Shown here piece by piece: positions 38,985-48,868 of a stretch of 64,000 nt of DNA (position 1 is the stretch's first letter; each line of letters begins with the position of its first letter). A program made the translations under genes and the position numbers. This DNA comes from Mesorhizobium koreense (GTDB lineage Bacteria; Pseudomonadota; Alphaproteobacteria; Rhizobiales; Rhizobiaceae), in NCBI RefSeq assembly GCF_031656215.1, contig NZ_CP134228.1:3925001-3989000 (forward strand). The letters are read 5' to 3'. Below the pieces are notes generated by a model. The model made no database searches. It was not told the origin of the DNA and worked only from the letters and a program-made list of their open reading frames with translations.

Positions 38985-39230
38985 TTCGGAAGGCACGGCC
39001 TCGTGCCCCGCTTCCCGACTTTCAGTAACCAGGGCCGGAAGGCAGCGTGGCGAGGACGGAGCGTGCACGATGATAGATACGGAAAGATCATAAGGGGCGG
39101 AGGACAGGAAAGGATGTCCACAACAGCAATGAGCTTCAGGCAAGGACACTCCGCCCTCCATGCCCCACCTTACCTGACATGATAAGGTCCGGAACGAATC
39201 AACTCGCGCGCAATCTCCCGGAGAACCGCA

Positions 39231-41033
39231 ATGCGCTGCCTGCTACGCGCGACGCTTCTCGCTCTCGCCCTTGTTGTTCCGTCGACCACGAGCGCCGTCG
39301 CGCAACCATCCTACGCCATCGCCATGCACGGCGACCCGGCGCTGCCGGAGAATTTCACGCATTTTCCCTACGCCGACCCCGACGCGCCCAAGGGCGGTCG
39401 CATCGACTATGGCGCCCCCGGCACCTTCGACAGCGTCAATCCCTTCATCGTCGAGGGCACCGCCGCACGCGGTATTGTGGACCTGCAGTACGGCTACAAT
39501 GTCTATGACAGCCTGATGCAGCGCTCCTATGACGAGCCGTTCACGCTCTATCCGCTCGTCGCCAAGAGCGTCGAGACGGACGACGCCCGCAGCTATGTCG
39601 AATTCACGCTCGACGAGCGGGCGCGCTTTTCCGACGGCACGCCGGTCACGCCGGAAGACGTGCTCTTCACGGTCAAGCTTCTCGGCGAAAAGGGCTATCC
39701 GCGCTACGGCGTCACGCTGAAAAAGGTCGCGAAGATGGAACAGGTGGGCGAACACGGCGTGCGCTTCACCTTCAAGCAGCCCGACCGCGAACTGCCGCTC
39801 ATCCTCGGGCTGATGCCGGTCCTGCCGAAGCACGCGACCGACGCCGATAATTTCGACAAATCGACGCTGAAGCCGATGATCGGCAGCGGCCCCTATGTCT
39901 ACGGCTCCATTCGCCCCGGCGAGGCGATCGTACTGAAGCGCAACCCGGACTATTGGGCCAAGGATATCCCCTCCAAGGTCGGTTTCGACAACTTCAACGA
40001 GATCCGTATCGACTATTTCCGCGACGAAAACGCGATGTTCCAGGCCTTCCGCAAAGGGCTCGTCAACGTCCGTGTCGAGGGCGATCCACTCAAATGGAAA
40101 GAGGATTACGATTTCCCCGCCGTCAAGGACGGCCGCATCGTACGGGACACATTCGAGACCGGCCTTCCCTCCGGCATGCTCGGCTTCGTGATGAATACAC
40201 GGCGAGAAGTGTTCAAGAACAAGCAGGTACGCGAGGCGCTTGCGGGCCTTTTCGACTTCGAATGGGCGAACCGCAATCTGTTCGCCGGCGCTTATGAACG
40301 AACGAAAAGCTATTTCGACGGCTCGGTGCTGGCTTCCGACGGTGTTCCCGCGAGCCCGGCGGAGCGCGCGCTCCTGAAGCTCTACCCTGAAGCCGTCACG
40401 CCCGAAATCATGGAGGGCAAATGGTCGCCGCCGGCCTCGGACGGCAGCGGCCATGACCGGGCGTTCCTGCGCAAAGGCTACGACACGCTGACGGCGGCCG
40501 GCTACAGGCTCGACGGTCACCGCATGGTCGGGCCGGATGGCAAGCCGCTGACCTTCGAGATCCTGCTCAACGGCAATACGGGCGACCAGATCGCCATGGT
40601 CTGGCAGCGGACGCTCGCCAAGCTCGGCATCGAGGCGTCGATCCGCAGCGCCGATACCGCGCAATATCAGCAGCGCATATCGACCTACGATTTCGACGTC
40701 ATCCTGCAGAACTATCCGTCGTCGCTCTCGCCCGGAACCGAGCAGGTCGGGCGCTGGGGATCGGCCTCGCGCGATCTCGACGGGACCTACAATTTCGCCG
40801 GCGTCGCCGATCCGGCCGTGGACGGGTTGATCGGCGACCTCCTCGAAGCCCGTACAGAAGATCAGTTCGTCACCGCTGTCCGCGCCTTCGACCGGGTGCT
40901 TCTGAGCGGCTTCTACGTCGCGCCGCTCTATCATCCGCCGGCACAATGGGTTGCCCGCTGGAAGGATTACGAGCATCCTGAAAAGACATCCCTATATGGC
41001 TACCAGTTCCCGACATGGTGGAAGCGTCGATAG
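39231..41033 (+). CDS. ABC transporter substrate-binding protein, family 5 (peptide/YejA-like)
   Basis: A 600-residue periplasmic solute-binding protein with a signal peptide (LLRATLLALALVVPSTTSAVA). HFPYADPDAPKGGRIDYGAPGTFDSVNPF at the mature N-terminus and the SBP_bac_5 region IGSGPYVYGSIRPGEAIVLKRNPDYW are typical of the YejA/oligopeptide group. No permease or ATPase genes are beside it, so it is an orphan or works with a transporter encoded elsewhere. It is followed after 12 bp by a DsbA-family gene. Confidence 0.92.
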   Translation: MRCLLRATLLALALVVPSTTSAVAQPSYAIAMHGDPALPENFTHFPYADPDAPKGGRIDYGAPGTFDSVNPFIVEGTAARGIVDLQYGYNVYDSLMQRSYDEPFTLYPLVAKSVETDDARSYVEFTLDERARFSDGTPVTPEDVLFTVKLLGEKGYPRYGVTLKKVAKMEQVGEHGVRFTFKQPDRELPLILGLMPVLPKHATDADNFDKSTLKPMIGSGPYVYGSIRPGEAIVLKRNPDYWAKDIPSKVGFDNFNEIRIDYFRDENAMFQAFRKGLVNVRVEGDPLKWKEDYDFPAVKDGRIVRDTFETGLPSGMLGFVMNTRREVFKNKQVREALAGLFDFEWANRNLFAGAYERTKSYFDGSVLASDGVPASPAERALLKLYPEAVTPEIMEGKWSPPASDGSGHDRAFLRKGYDTLTAAGYRLDGHRMVGPDGKPLTFEILLNGNTGDQIAMVWQRTLAKLGIEASIRSADTAQYQQRISTYDFDVILQNYPSSLSPGTEQVGRWGSASRDLDGTYNFAGVADPAVDGLIGDLLEARTEDQFVTAVRAFDRVLLSGFYVAPLYHPPAQWVARWKDYEHPEKTSLYGYQFPTWWKRR

Positions 41034-41045
41034 GAAGGTCAGACA

Positions 41046-41729
41046 ATGAATGCCGGCAAGGAAATCACCATCGATGTCGTCTCCGACGCGGTCTGCCCCT
41101 GGTGCTTCGTCGGGCAGAAGCGGCTCGACAAGGCCGTCGCGTCGTTGCCGGACATCGATGTTTCCATAAGCTGGCGGCCGTTCCAGCTCGACCCGACCAT
41201 TCCGCCCGAGGGCACGGACCGCAAGGAATATATGTGGGCGAAATTCGGCGACGGCGACCACTTGCAGCAAATTCACGCCAGGCTTGAGGAAACGGGAAAA
41301 GCCGAAGGCATCGCCTTCGATTTCGATGCCATCAAAATCTCGCCCAACACGCTCGACGCACACCGGCTGATCCGCTGGGCGGCCAGCGCCGGCGACGCTA
41401 TCCAGGGCAAGGTGGCTCGCCGGCTGTTCCAGCTTTATTTCGAAGAAGGCCAGAATATCGGCGATCATCAGGTATTGATCGAGGCGGCGCGCGAAAGCGG
41501 CATGGACGAAGCGGTGGCGCGCACGCTTCTAGCCACCGACGCCGACAAGGAAGAGGTCCGCACCGAGATCGCCACCGCCAGTCGCATGGGCATCACCGGC
41601 GTGCCGTGCTTCCTCATCGAGGGGCGCTATGCCGTGATGGGCGCGCAGGAGACGGCGGCACTCGCCGACGCCATCCGCAAAGTGTCCGAAGCCAAGGAAC
41701 GCGGTGAACTGGACAGCGCGGCGGGGTAA
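41046..41729 (+). CDS. DsbA family oxidoreductase, FrnE-like
   Basis: A 227-residue thioredoxin-fold protein with the active site CPWC (Cys17 and Cys20 in DAVCPWCFVGQKRL), the inserted helical domain and the cis-Pro loop GITGVPCFLIEGRYAVMGAQ. No signal peptide is seen, so it acts in the cytoplasm like FrnE proteins. Its ATG is 12 bp after the binding-protein stop, and it is convergent with mfd. Confidence 0.92.
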   Translation: MNAGKEITIDVVSDAVCPWCFVGQKRLDKAVASLPDIDVSISWRPFQLDPTIPPEGTDRKEYMWAKFGDGDHLQQIHARLEETGKAEGIAFDFDAIKISPNTLDAHRLIRWAASAGDAIQGKVARRLFQLYFEEGQNIGDHQVLIEAARESGMDEAVARTLLATDADKEEVRTEIATASRMGITGVPCFLIEGRYAVMGAQETAALADAIRKVSEAKERGELDSAAG

Positions 41730-41747
41730 GGACCGGCTGCTTCTTCC

Positions 41748-44700
41748 CTACGCCGCGACTTTCTCGGCCAGCCGAGCCAGTTGCGTCACCACGACCGCCG
41801 AACCGGAGAGCCGCTTTTCCGCCGTCGGCCAGTCGCGCACGAGGACGACGCTCTGGTCGGGCCGGATCTTCGCCAGCGAGCCCTGCTCGCCGATGAAGCG
41901 CACCAGCGCCACCGGATCAGAAAATTCCTTGTTGCGAAAATGGACGACCACGCCCTTCGGCCCGGCATCGAGCTTCTCGATATTGGCGCGATGGCAGAGG
42001 ATCTTGATGTAGACGATCTTCAGGAGGTGCTCGACCTCCAGCGGCAGCGAGCCGAAGCGGTCGATCAGTTCGGCGCCGAAGGCATCGATATCCTCGGTAT
42101 TCTCGATCTCGGCCAGCCGCCGGTAGAGCGCCATGCGGAGTTGCAGGTCGGGCACGTAGCTTTCCGGGATCATCACGGCGGTGCCGATGGTGATCTGCGG
42201 CGACCAGCCGGCGCCGACCGGCTCGTCCGCGCCGCGCAGTTCGGCCACCGCCTCTTCCAGCATCTGCTGGTAGAGTTCGAAGCCGACCTCCTTGATATGG
42301 CCCGACTGCTCCTCGCCCAGAAGATTGCCGGCGCCGCGAATGTCGAGGTCGTGGCTGGCAAGCTGGAAGCCGGCGCCGAGCGTGTCAAGCGATTGCAGCA
42401 CTTTCAGCCGCCGCTCCGCCATACCGGTCAGCTTGCGCCTGGCGGGCAGCGTGAACAGCGCATAGGCCCTGAGTTTCGAGCGCCCTACCCGGCCGCGAAG
42501 CTGGTAGAGCTGCGCCAGCCCGAACATGTCGGCCCGATGCACGATCAGCGTGTTGGCGGTGGGGATGTCGAGGCCGGATTCGACGATGGTGGTCGACAAA
42601 AGCACGTCGTACTGCCCGTCATAGAAGGCGTTCATGATGTCGTCGAGTTCGCCGGCCGGAAGCTGCCCATGCGCCACCGCGACCTTCAGTTCGGGCACGG
42701 AACGCGACAGGAAATCATGGACTTCCGCGAGGTCGGAAATGCGCGGCACGACATAAAAGCTCTGGCCGCCGCGATAGCGCTCGCGCAGAAGCGTCTCGCG
42801 GATCACCAGCGCGTCGAAGGGCGAGATGAAGGTGCGCACCGCCATGCGGTCCACCGGCGGCGTCGTGATGAGCGACAATTCGCGCACCCCCGTCAGCGCC
42901 AGTTGCAGCGTGCGCGGGATCGGCGTGGCGGAGAGCGTCAGCACGTGGACCTCGCTCTTCAGTTCCTTCAGCCGTTCCTTGTGCTTGACGCCGAAATGCT
43001 GCTCCTCGTCGATGACGAGAAGGCCGAGATTCCTGAAGGAAATGGACTTGCCGAGCAGGGCATGGGTGCCGACGACGATATCGACGGTGCCGTCTTCGAT
43101 CCCCTTCTTGTTCTCGGCCAATTCCTTCGAGCCGACTAGGCGCGAGGCCTGGCGCACCTTCACCGGCAGGCCGGCGAAGCGTTGCGAGAAGGTCTTGAAA
43201 TGCTGGCGCGCGAGCAGCGTCGTCGGCACCACCACCGCGACCTGGAACCCGTCCATGGCAGCGAGGAAGGTCGCACGCAGCGCCACTTCCGTCTTGCCGA
43301 AACCGACATCGCCGCAGATCAGCCGATCCATCGGCTTGCCGGCGGCAAGGTCGTCCTGCACCGCCTCGATCGCGGTCTGCTGGTCGTCCGTCTCGTCATA
43401 GGGGAAGCGCGCGGCGAACTCGCCGTAAAGGCCGTGCGGCGGCAGCATCTTCGGCGCGGAACGCATCTGGCGTTCAGCGGCGATATGGATAAGCTGCCCG
43501 GCGATCTCCAGAAGGCGACGCTTCAGCTTCGCCTTTCGCGACTGCCAGGCGACGCCACCCAATTTGTCGAGCATCACGCCTTCGGAATCCGAGCCGAAGC
43601 GCGACAGAAGCTCGATGTTCTCGACCGGCAGGAATAGCCGGTCGTCGCCCGCATAGAGGATCTCGAGGCAATCATGCGGCGCGCCGGCCGCCTCGATCGT
43701 GCGCAGGCCGGTGAAGCGGCCGATGCCGTGATCGGCATGCACGACGATATCGCCGACCGCGAGCGCACCGACCTCGGCGATAAAATCGGCGCCGCGCTTC
43801 CGGCGCTTGGCGCGACGGATCAGCCGGTCGCCGAGGATATCCTGCTCGGCGACCAGCACCAGCTTCTCCGTCTCGAAGCCCGATTCGACTGGCAAGACCG
43901 CGAGCCCGACCTTTTCAGGCGGCAGCTTGTCCAGCCCGGCCAGCGTTTCGACCGGGGCGACATTGCCAAGGTCATGCTCGGCCAGGATCTGCGAGAGCCG
44001 GTCGAGCGAACCCTCGCTCCAGCCGGCGACGACAACACGCTTCTTCGCGGCCCTCAGATTGCCGATATAGTCGACGGCGCGCGCAAAGACGTTGATGGAC
44101 GGATTGGCGCGCTCTTCGGCGAAGGAACGCCCTGCCCTCGATCCGGCGTGAAGCACCTTGCGGTCCGATGCTTCCGGAGCATCGAACGGGCTGAATTCGA
44201 CCGACAGGCGCGCCTTCAGGAAATCGGCCACCGCATCGGGAGAGAGGAAAAGCTTTTCGGGCGCAACCGGCTTGTAGGGAACCGATTCGCCGAGCGGCGA
44301 AGCCTCCGATTGTTCCCTGCGCGCCTCATAGTGATCGAGGACCAGCGCATGACGCTCGGCAAGCGCTTCATGTGCCAGATGGTCGAAGACGAACGGCGCA
44401 TCCGGCAGGTAGTCGAACACCGTTTGCAGCCCGTCGTAGAAGAAAGGAAGCCAGTGCTCCATCCCGGCAAAGCGCCTTCCCTCGCTGATTGCGGCATAGA
44501 GCGCGTCGTCGCGGGACGGAGCCCCGAACGCTTCGATATACTGGCGACGGAAGCGGGCGATATTCTCTTCCGTCAGAGACACCTCGCTCATGCTTTCAAG
44601 CGCGATGCGGTCGCGCTGGCCGGTGGTGCGCTGGGAAGCTACGTCGAAGGCGCGGATCGATTCCAGCGTATCGCCGAAGAAGTCGAGCCGGAGCGCCTCG

Positions 44701-45248
44701 GCACTTCCGGGCGCGAAGAGATCGAGGATGCCGCCGCGCACCGCGTATTCGCCGACCTCGCGCACCGTCGAGACGCGCTCGAAGCCGTTTCGCTCCAGCC
44801 GCTCGATGAACTGGTTCATGTCGACCTGGTTGCCGGGGCGGGCGGAAAATCCCTGCGCCTCGATCGCTTCGGCGGGTGGCATCCGCTGCAGGAGCGCGTT
44901 GGCGGTGGTCAGGATCAGCGCCCGATGCGGTTTTCTGCGGAGCGCCGCCATTCGCACCATCGCCTCAAGGCGCTGTGCCGACACGCCGGCGCCAGGCGAA
45001 ACGCGGTCATAAGGCAGGCAATCCCAGCCCGGCAGTTCGAGGATTGGAAGCCCCGGCGCGGCGAAGGCAAGCGCCTCGACAAGCGAAGGCAGACGCTGCC
45101 CGTCGCGGGCGACGAAGACCAGCGGCCCGTCGGGCGCCGCTTCCATGGCGGCTTCGGCAAGCGCGAAAGCCTCATAGCCGTCGGCCACGCCGTCCACGAT
45201 CACGGACGCCGCGCGGTTCTTCAGCCCGATTGAATTGATCAGTGTCAT
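41748..45248 (-). CDS. mfd: Transcription-repair coupling factor
   Basis: Mfd removes RNA polymerase stalled at DNA damage and recruits UvrA. The 1166-residue protein has the full domain order: UvrB-like N-terminus, the CarD-like polymerase-interacting domain (VGDIVVHADHGIGRFTGL near residue 500), the RecG-like translocase with LICGDVGFGKTEVAL, VIDEEQHFGVKHKERLK and RGRVGRS, and the C-terminal TRCF domain. It starts 10 bp after the sdhE gene on the same strand. Confidence 0.98.
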   Translation of the reverse strand: MTLINSIGLKNRAASVIVDGVADGYEAFALAEAAMEAAPDGPLVFVARDGQRLPSLVEALAFAAPGLPILELPGWDCLPYDRVSPGAGVSAQRLEAMVRMAALRRKPHRALILTTANALLQRMPPAEAIEAQGFSARPGNQVDMNQFIERLERNGFERVSTVREVGEYAVRGGILDLFAPGSAEALRLDFFGDTLESIRAFDVASQRTTGQRDRIALESMSEVSLTEENIARFRRQYIEAFGAPSRDDALYAAISEGRRFAGMEHWLPFFYDGLQTVFDYLPDAPFVFDHLAHEALAERHALVLDHYEARREQSEASPLGESVPYKPVAPEKLFLSPDAVADFLKARLSVEFSPFDAPEASDRKVLHAGSRAGRSFAEERANPSINVFARAVDYIGNLRAAKKRVVVAGWSEGSLDRLSQILAEHDLGNVAPVETLAGLDKLPPEKVGLAVLPVESGFETEKLVLVAEQDILGDRLIRRAKRRKRGADFIAEVGALAVGDIVVHADHGIGRFTGLRTIEAAGAPHDCLEILYAGDDRLFLPVENIELLSRFGSDSEGVMLDKLGGVAWQSRKAKLKRRLLEIAGQLIHIAAERQMRSAPKMLPPHGLYGEFAARFPYDETDDQQTAIEAVQDDLAAGKPMDRLICGDVGFGKTEVALRATFLAAMDGFQVAVVVPTTLLARQHFKTFSQRFAGLPVKVRQASRLVGSKELAENKKGIEDGTVDIVVGTHALLGKSISFRNLGLLVIDEEQHFGVKHKERLKELKSEVHVLTLSATPIPRTLQLALTGVRELSLITTPPVDRMAVRTFISPFDALVIRETLLRERYRGGQSFYVVPRISDLAEVHDFLSRSVPELKVAVAHGQLPAGELDDIMNAFYDGQYDVLLSTTIVESGLDIPTANTLIVHRADMFGLAQLYQLRGRVGRSKLRAYALFTLPARRKLTGMAERRLKVLQSLDTLGAGFQLASHDLDIRGAGNLLGEEQSGHIKEVGFELYQQMLEEAVAELRGADEPVGAGWSPQITIGTAVMIPESYVPDLQLRMALYRRLAEIENTEDIDAFGAELIDRFGSLPLEVEHLLKIVYIKILCHRANIEKLDAGPKGVVVHFRNKEFSDPVALVRFIGEQGSLAKIRPDQSVVLVRDWPTAEKRLSGSAVVVTQLARLAEKVAA

Positions 45249-45258
45249 AGGTGGCGTT

Positions 45259-45543
45259 TCAGACGAATATCGATCGCCGGCTTGCCAATATCCGCATCAT
45301 GACGGGATTCCGGTAGGTTTCGGGAACGGGGCGCTCGCCGGTGACCCATCGCAAGAGATCGCCGTCCGGCACGCCGAGAAGCTCTTCATATTGGTCCAGT
45401 TCCGCATCGGTCAAGGACGCGATCTCAGCATCGGCGAAGCCGCCCAGGATAAGGTCCACCTCGCGCATGCCGCGATGCCAGGAGCGGAAAAGCGCCTTGC
45501 GCCGGCGAGGGTCGAGGTTCTGATTGGAGGGGTTTCCGGCCAT
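45259..45543 (-). CDS. sdhE: FAD assembly factor SdhE (succinate dehydrogenase flavinylation)
   Basis: A 94-residue helical protein with the SdhE signature RSWHRGMREVDLILGGF (RGxxE at residues 24-28), needed for covalent FAD attachment to succinate dehydrogenase. The size and the ELDQYEELLGVPDGDLLRW segment fit the family. It lies 10 bp before mfd, a common rhizobial pairing. Confidence 0.95.
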   Translation of the reverse strand: MAGNPSNQNLDPRRRKALFRSWHRGMREVDLILGGFADAEIASLTDAELDQYEELLGVPDGDLLRWVTGERPVPETYRNPVMMRILASRRSIFV

Positions 45544-45587
45544 AAATCCTCTTGCATAGCTCCAATATCATTGGACCTCAAACGACG

Positions 45588-45616
45588 GGGCCCCCGAAAG
45601 AAGGTTGCGGGGGCCC
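45588..45616. promoter_or_regulatory. Hairpin in the divergent sdhE-recG region
   Basis: GGGCCCCCG and CGGGGGCCC pair over 9 bp with an 11-base loop. It is 44 bp upstream of sdhE with no T tract, in a 276-bp divergent gap. It may be a leader structure of sdhE or an old terminator. The rest of the gap (45617-45819) is AT-rich and probably holds the recG promoter. Confidence 0.4.
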
Positions 45617-45819
45617 ATATGACACACTCATACTATTAGACAAGGTTTCGATCCGCGCGCCTATCGAACTTGCGTTCCGTTTGGGATGTCCATCATCGTA
45701 CGCGACATTTCCAATTTAGGCGTTTTGCTTTTATTATACAAGGAAGAAATGTAGTGAAATCATTGGGTTAACGGTTGACACCTGTTGCGTAAGGGCCCTT
45801 AGCCGTTACACCTTCGGTC

Positions 45820-47928
45820 ATGCGCCCTGCCCTTCTCGATCCGCTGTTCGCGCCGGCCACTTCGCTCGAGGGCGTGGGGCCGAAGGTCGTGGCGATGCTG
45901 GAGAATATCGTGCCGGCAGACCTTGGCACGCGCGAAGCGAGGGTCGGCGATCTTCTCTTCGTCCTGCCCAATTCCGTCATCGACAGGCGCAGCCGGCCGG
46001 GCATCGCGCAAGCGGCGGAGGGGCAGATCGTGACGCTGGAATTAACGGTAGACCGCCACCAGCCGGCGCCGCGTGGCAAGCGGTCGGTGCCTTATCGCGT
46101 CTATGCGTTCGACGAGACGGGCGAGATCGCGCTGACCTTCTTCCACGCCAATGGACCATGGCTGGAAAAGATCATGCCGGTCGGCGCGGAGATCGTCGTT
46201 TCGGGGCGGATGGAATGGTTCAACGGGCGACCCTCGATGGTGCATCCGGACCACATCGCATCCGCCGAGGAAGCTGACAGCCTGCCGCTGATCGAGCCGG
46301 TCTACCCACTGACCGCCGGGCTCTCGCCGAAAACGTTGCGGCGGGCGATCGGCCAGGCGCTGGGGCGCCTGCCCGAAATGCCGGAATGGCAGGACGCGGA
46401 AATCCTCCGCCGCCAGACATTCCCGGCCTTCGATCTTGCGCTGAAGCGCATCCACAACCCGACGGACCCCATCGATGCCTCTCCGCAGAATGCCGCATGG
46501 CGGCGGCTTGCCTATGACGAGTTCCTTGCCGGCCAGGTCGCGCTGGCGCTGGTGCGCGCACGGACGCGCCGGTTGTCCGGCCGCGCTCTGCAAGGCGACG
46601 GCGCACTGGAAGCGAAGATACGCGCGGCGCTGCCCTACTCGTTGACCCGCTCCCAGGAACAGGCGCTCGCCGAAATCCACGCCGATCTTACCAAGCCGGA
46701 ACGCATGCTGCGACTGCTCCAGGGCGATGTCGGCTCCGGCAAGACGGTGGTTGCACTGCTCGCCATGGCGCGGGCGGCGGAAGCCGGCGGACAGGCGGCG
46801 TTGATGGCGCCGACCGAAATCCTCGCCCGCCAGCATCTCGCCACCATCGCGCCGCTTGCCGAACAGGCCGGGCTCAAGACGGCGATCCTGACCGGGCGCG
46901 AAAAGGGCCGGGACCGGGAGACAGTGCTCTCCGGTCTCGCCGACGGGTCTATCCATTTTGTCGTCGGCACGCATGCGTTGTTCCAGGAGCACGTCGCCTT
47001 CCACGATCTTGTGCTTGCCATTATCGACGAACAGCACCGCTTCGGTGTCCACCAGCGCCTCGCCATGACCGCCAAGGGCGACGCCCCGGACATGCTGGTG
47101 ATGACCGCGACGCCGATCCCACGCACGCTGGTGCTCACCGCCTTCGGCGACATGGACGTTTCGCGCCTCACCGAAAAGCCCGCCGGACGCCGACCGATCA
47201 CCACCGTTACGCTGCCGTTCGAGCGTCTCAACCAACTTATCGGCCGCATCCACACAGCGATCGCCGAAGGCCAGAAAATCTACTGGATATGCCCGCTGGT
47301 CGAGGAATCCGAAGAGATCGAGTTGACCTCGGCCGAGGACCGCGCCGCCACTCTCCGCAACGAATTCGGCGATGCGGTCGGCCTGATCCATGGCCGCATG
47401 GCCGGGCGCGACAAAGACGCCGCGATGCTCGCCTTCAAGAACGGAGAGACGCGCATCCTCGTCGGCACGACGGTGATCGAGGTCGGCATCGACGTGCCGG
47501 ACGCTACCATCATCGTCATCGAGCATGCGGAACGCTTCGGGCTGGCGCAGCTCCATCAATTGCGCGGCCGCGTCGGGCGTGGCGACCGCGCTTCCACCTG
47601 CGTGCTTCTCTACAAGGCGCCGCTCGGCGAGGTCGCGCGCCGCCGGCTGGAAGTCATGCGCCAGACCGAGGACGGTTTCGTCATTGCCGAGGAAGACCTG
47701 AAATTGCGCGGTGAAGGCGAGTTGCTCGGCACGCGGCAATCCGGCGCGCCGAGCTTTCTTGTCGCGCGCATCGAGGAGCATGCCGACATGCTCGAGACGG
47801 CGCGCGACGACGCGAGGCTTCTGCTTGCCCGCGACCCGGAACTCACTTCCCCGCGCGGGGAAGCGGTGCGGACGCTGCTCTACCTGTTCGGGCGCGACGA
47901 TGCGGTGCGCTTGCTGCGCGCCGGCTGA
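45820..47928 (+). CDS. recG: ATP-dependent DNA helicase RecG
   Basis: RecG regresses stalled replication forks and processes recombination intermediates. The 702-residue protein has an OB-fold wedge domain (around residues 60-150), then helicase motifs LLQGDVGSGKTVVALLAMAR, APTEILARQH, IIDEQHRFGVHQR (DEQH box) and RGRVGRGDRAS. The ATG at 45820 starts a normal-length protein. Its last 49 bp overlap the convergent DUF502 gene. Confidence 0.97.
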   Translation: MRPALLDPLFAPATSLEGVGPKVVAMLENIVPADLGTREARVGDLLFVLPNSVIDRRSRPGIAQAAEGQIVTLELTVDRHQPAPRGKRSVPYRVYAFDETGEIALTFFHANGPWLEKIMPVGAEIVVSGRMEWFNGRPSMVHPDHIASAEEADSLPLIEPVYPLTAGLSPKTLRRAIGQALGRLPEMPEWQDAEILRRQTFPAFDLALKRIHNPTDPIDASPQNAAWRRLAYDEFLAGQVALALVRARTRRLSGRALQGDGALEAKIRAALPYSLTRSQEQALAEIHADLTKPERMLRLLQGDVGSGKTVVALLAMARAAEAGGQAALMAPTEILARQHLATIAPLAEQAGLKTAILTGREKGRDRETVLSGLADGSIHFVVGTHALFQEHVAFHDLVLAIIDEQHRFGVHQRLAMTAKGDAPDMLVMTATPIPRTLVLTAFGDMDVSRLTEKPAGRRPITTVTLPFERLNQLIGRIHTAIAEGQKIYWICPLVEESEEIELTSAEDRAATLRNEFGDAVGLIHGRMAGRDKDAAMLAFKNGETRILVGTTVIEVGIDVPDATIIVIEHAERFGLAQLHQLRGRVGRGDRASTCVLLYKAPLGEVARRRLEVMRQTEDGFVIAEEDLKLRGEGELLGTRQSGAPSFLVARIEEHADMLETARDDARLLLARDPELTSPRGEAVRTLLYLFGRDDAVRLLRAG

Positions 47929-48611
47929 GCTATTTCGGCCAATGTCGGGTTGGCGATCGTGCCGTCGATCGTCTGGCCAGCCATGGTGATGACTTTCTTC
48001 TTGTAGTCCGGCGCGACCAGCCCGGCCGAAACGATCAGCTTGGCGCCGTCCTCGATCGTCATGTCGAGGATGACGACTTCCGATTTCGGCACATACATGA
48101 GGAAGCCGGTCGTCGGGTTGGGCGTGCAAGGCATGAAGACGGCAAGCAGCGGATCGCCTTCGGGATCGAGCTTGGCGTTGATCTCCGTCTCCTTTTCCCC
48201 GGCGACGAAGACGATCGACCACACGCCCTTGCGCGGATACTCGACCATGCCGACCGTGCGGAACATGTCGCTCTTGTTCGACAGGACCGTCTCGAAGATC
48301 TGCTTCAGCGCCTTGTAGACGCCGCGCACCAGCGGCATCCGGCTCAGGAGGCGTTCGCCGAACGAGACGATGCTGCGCCCGACGATGTTCGCGGTCAGGA
48401 AGCCGATCAGCGTAATGCCGACGACGGCGACGACCAGCCCGTAGCCTGGAATATGGAACCCGAGGTAGGCATCCGGGTCATAGCGGTGCGGAATGAAGGG
48501 CCTGACCCACGAATCGACCCACCCGATCAGCGACCAGACAATGTAGATCGTGATCGCCAGTGGCGCACAGACTATGAACCCTGTGAGGAAATAATTCCTG
48601 AGACGTGTCAT
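47880..48611 (-). CDS. DUF502 family membrane protein
   Basis: A 243-residue protein with two membrane helices (NYFLTGFIVCAPLAITIYIVW at the start and LVVAVVGITLIGFLTANIVG near residue 58-78), then a soluble domain with LVRGVYKALKQI and MPCTPNPTTGFLMYVP, the marks of DUF502. The function is unknown. The gene next to recG is often of this family in alphaproteobacteria. The C-terminus overlaps recG. Confidence 0.9.
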   Translation of the reverse strand: MTRLRNYFLTGFIVCAPLAITIYIVWSLIGWVDSWVRPFIPHRYDPDAYLGFHIPGYGLVVAVVGITLIGFLTANIVGRSIVSFGERLLSRMPLVRGVYKALKQIFETVLSNKSDMFRTVGMVEYPRKGVWSIVFVAGEKETEINAKLDPEGDPLLAVFMPCTPNPTTGFLMYVPKSEVVILDMTIEDGAKLIVSAGLVAPDYKKKVITMAGQTIDGTIANPTLAEIAQPARSKRTASSRPNR

Positions 48612-48791
48612 TCGGCCGTCAGCCCCTCCATCCGCCCGGCAATATCCTGCCGCGCAGAAACAGTCATAAGGTAGTCTATCGCGCTTGGATACACACAGAA
48701 ATATGATGTGACCTATTGGCCTCGCCAGAACGGCACGGGCAGCCCGAGAGGGCTTCGATCATCATTGGCGGTCGACATGAATCGAAAAAAA

Positions 48792-48868
<77 letters not shown>

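Larger units (their letters stand above)
38413..39230. other. 0.8-kb gene-poor, hairpin-rich intergenic region
   Basis: No convincing protein gene lies between the IalB start and the binding-protein gene. Several strong inverted repeats are present: 38800-38826 (11-bp perfect stem), 38929-38980, GGCACG/CGTGCC at 38992-39007, GGGCGGAG/CTCCGCCC (39094-39101 with 39149-39156) and ACCTTA/TAAGGT near 39168-39188. Such density suggests a structured RNA or a cluster of terminators. Small open frames (for example 38575-38862 minus) look non-coding. Confidence 0.55.

Noticed and set aside
39021-39055. SRP (4.5S) RNA-like motif around ACCAGGGCCGGAAGGCAGCG
   Set aside because: The GGAA tetraloop and AGG/AGC look similar, but the conserved 5'-CAGG/AGCA-3' internal loop and its flanking stem do not pair as in known SRP RNAs, and the gene context (dnaX) is absent.
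46042-48222. 726-codon minus-strand frame opposite recG
   Set aside because: Shadow of recG and out of frame with the real DUF502 gene.
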